The notes beneath the pieces are model-generated. The model had not been told where the DNA came from, did not search any database, and worked only from the letters and a program-made list of their open reading frames with translations. From an uncultured Verrucomicrobiota bacterium (lineage in GTDB: Bacteria > Verrucomicrobiota > Verrucomicrobiia > Opitutales > Opitutaceae), in assembly GCA_903919625.1 (NCBI GenBank), contig CAIXIZ010000121.1:1-5402 (forward strand): 5,402 nucleotides of DNA, written 5' to 3'. The position numbers and the translations under genes were made by a program. This document shows positions 4,790 through 5,402 of the stretch, one piece after another (the first letter of the stretch is position 1; the number at the start of each line of letters is the position of its first letter).

Positions 4790-5402
4790 ATGAAACTGGT
4801 TTCCTGGAACGTCAATGGCATCCGCGCCGCCCTGAAAAAGGGTGCGATGGACTATTTTGCCTCCGCCGGGGCCGACGTGATCTGCCTCCAGGAAACCAAG
4901 GCCCATCCGGGCGACGTGCAGCATGTCGTCTGGCCGCAAGGTTACGCGGCATGGTGGAACAGCGCGGACAAAAAAGGCTACAGCGGCACGGCGGTGCTCA
5001 CCCGCGTGAAGCCAGTGGGGGTGACGAATGGCATCGGCGCCGCGGCACACGACGCCGAGGGGCGGGTTATTACGGCGGAGTTTGCGGACTTTTTTCTCGT
5101 CAATGTCTACCAGCCGAACTCACAGCGGGGGCTGACGCGGCTGGATTATCGCACCCAGGAATGGGACGGGGCGTTTCTCAAGCACCTGAAAAAACTGGAG
5201 AAAAAGGGGAAGCCCGTGGTGTTTTGCGGCGACCTGAATGTGGCCCACACCGAGCTCGACCTGACCAACCCGAAGACCAACCGGCGCAACGCGGGCTTTA
5301 CCGACGAGGAACGGGGCAATTTTTCCGCGCTGCTGGGCCGGGGATTCGTGGACACGTTTCGCGAGTTTGAAAAGGCGCCGGGGCACCACTCCTGGTGGAG
5401 CC
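4790..5402 (+). CDS. xthA: Exodeoxyribonuclease III, partial (3' end beyond the window)
   Basis: The first 204 residues of an exonuclease III (ExoA/XthA) type AP endonuclease, which cuts 5' of abasic sites and trims 3' ends in base-excision repair in the cytosol. The opening KLVSWNVNGIRA (2-13) holds the metal/phosphate-site asparagine N7. ICLQETK (31-37) has the metal-binding E35. GYSGTAV (63-69) is typical. VNVYQPNS (104-111) has the catalytic tyrosine Y107. FCGDLNVAH (145-153) has D148 and N150. NAGFTDEERG (167-176) and the start of the H-S-W-W-S motif (200-204) follow. The family is usually about 250-265 residues, so about 50 are missing, including the C-terminal S-D-H-x-P motif with the catalytic histidine. 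The frame is uninterrupted to the window edge, so the truncation is an artefact of the boundary. No Shine-Dalgarno is seen; the ATG is fixed by family similarity from residue 2. The symbol could equally be exoA. Confidence 0.95.
   Translation, partial: MKLVSWNVNGIRAALKKGAMDYFASAGADVICLQETKAHPGDVQHVVWPQGYAAWWNSADKKGYSGTAVLTRVKPVGVTNGIGAAAHDAEGRVITAEFADFFLVNVYQPNSQRGLTRLDYRTQEWDGAFLKHLKKLEKKGKPVVFCGDLNVAHTELDLTNPKTNRRNAGFTDEERGNFSALLGRGFVDTFREFEKAPGHHSWWS

Noticed and set aside
4771..5370. A 199-codon plus-strand frame over the exonuclease III region.
   Set aside because: It is out of frame with the ExoIII reading, which carries all the family motifs from 4790 onward without a stop.

Overview
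The window is GC-rich and densely coded, with a strong G/C preference at third codon positions, as expected of a bacterial chromosome. It looks like ordinary housekeeping sequence plus one repeat-bearing intergenic patch. I see no phage, plasmid, CRISPR, secretion or defence genes. The taxonomic hints are weak: start codons mostly lacking Shine-Dalgarno sequences, a cystathionine gamma-synthase resembling the fungal type, and an intergenic palindrome that I associate from memory with Opitutaceae. I lean towards Verrucomicrobiota (Opitutales-like), as inference only.

Layout, left to right. A small DUF167/YggU protein lies on the minus strand (50-319). A 189-bp gap separates it from a divergent plus-strand RNB-domain exoribonuclease of the RNase II/R superfamily (509-1993). 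Just after that gene is an imperfect hairpin (2009-2039), then a small basic, helix-rich hypothetical ORF (2049-2285). The stop codon of this ORF overlaps the first of two near-identical 73/74-bp repeat units (2284-2356 and 2395-2468). Each unit can fold into two hairpins closed by a short outer stem. The rest of the gap, to 2639, has no gene but holds a short palindrome at 2502-2514.

A PLP-dependent Cys/Met-metabolism enzyme, probably a cystathionine gamma-synthase-like protein, occupies the minus strand (2640-4160). About 150 bp away is a divergent DUF1761 small membrane protein (4312-4740). A 49-bp spacer containing a GC-rich inverted repeat separates it from exodeoxyribonuclease III (4790 onward, plus strand), which is cut by the window end.

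The genes do not form an obvious pathway: RNA turnover, sulfur amino-acid synthesis, DNA repair and two proteins of unknown function sit side by side on alternating strands. The most unusual sequence is the repeat pair at 2284-2468. Second is the RNB active site, where the last aspartate of the usual acidic cluster is read as glutamine. I do not find evidence for a new multi-gene system here.
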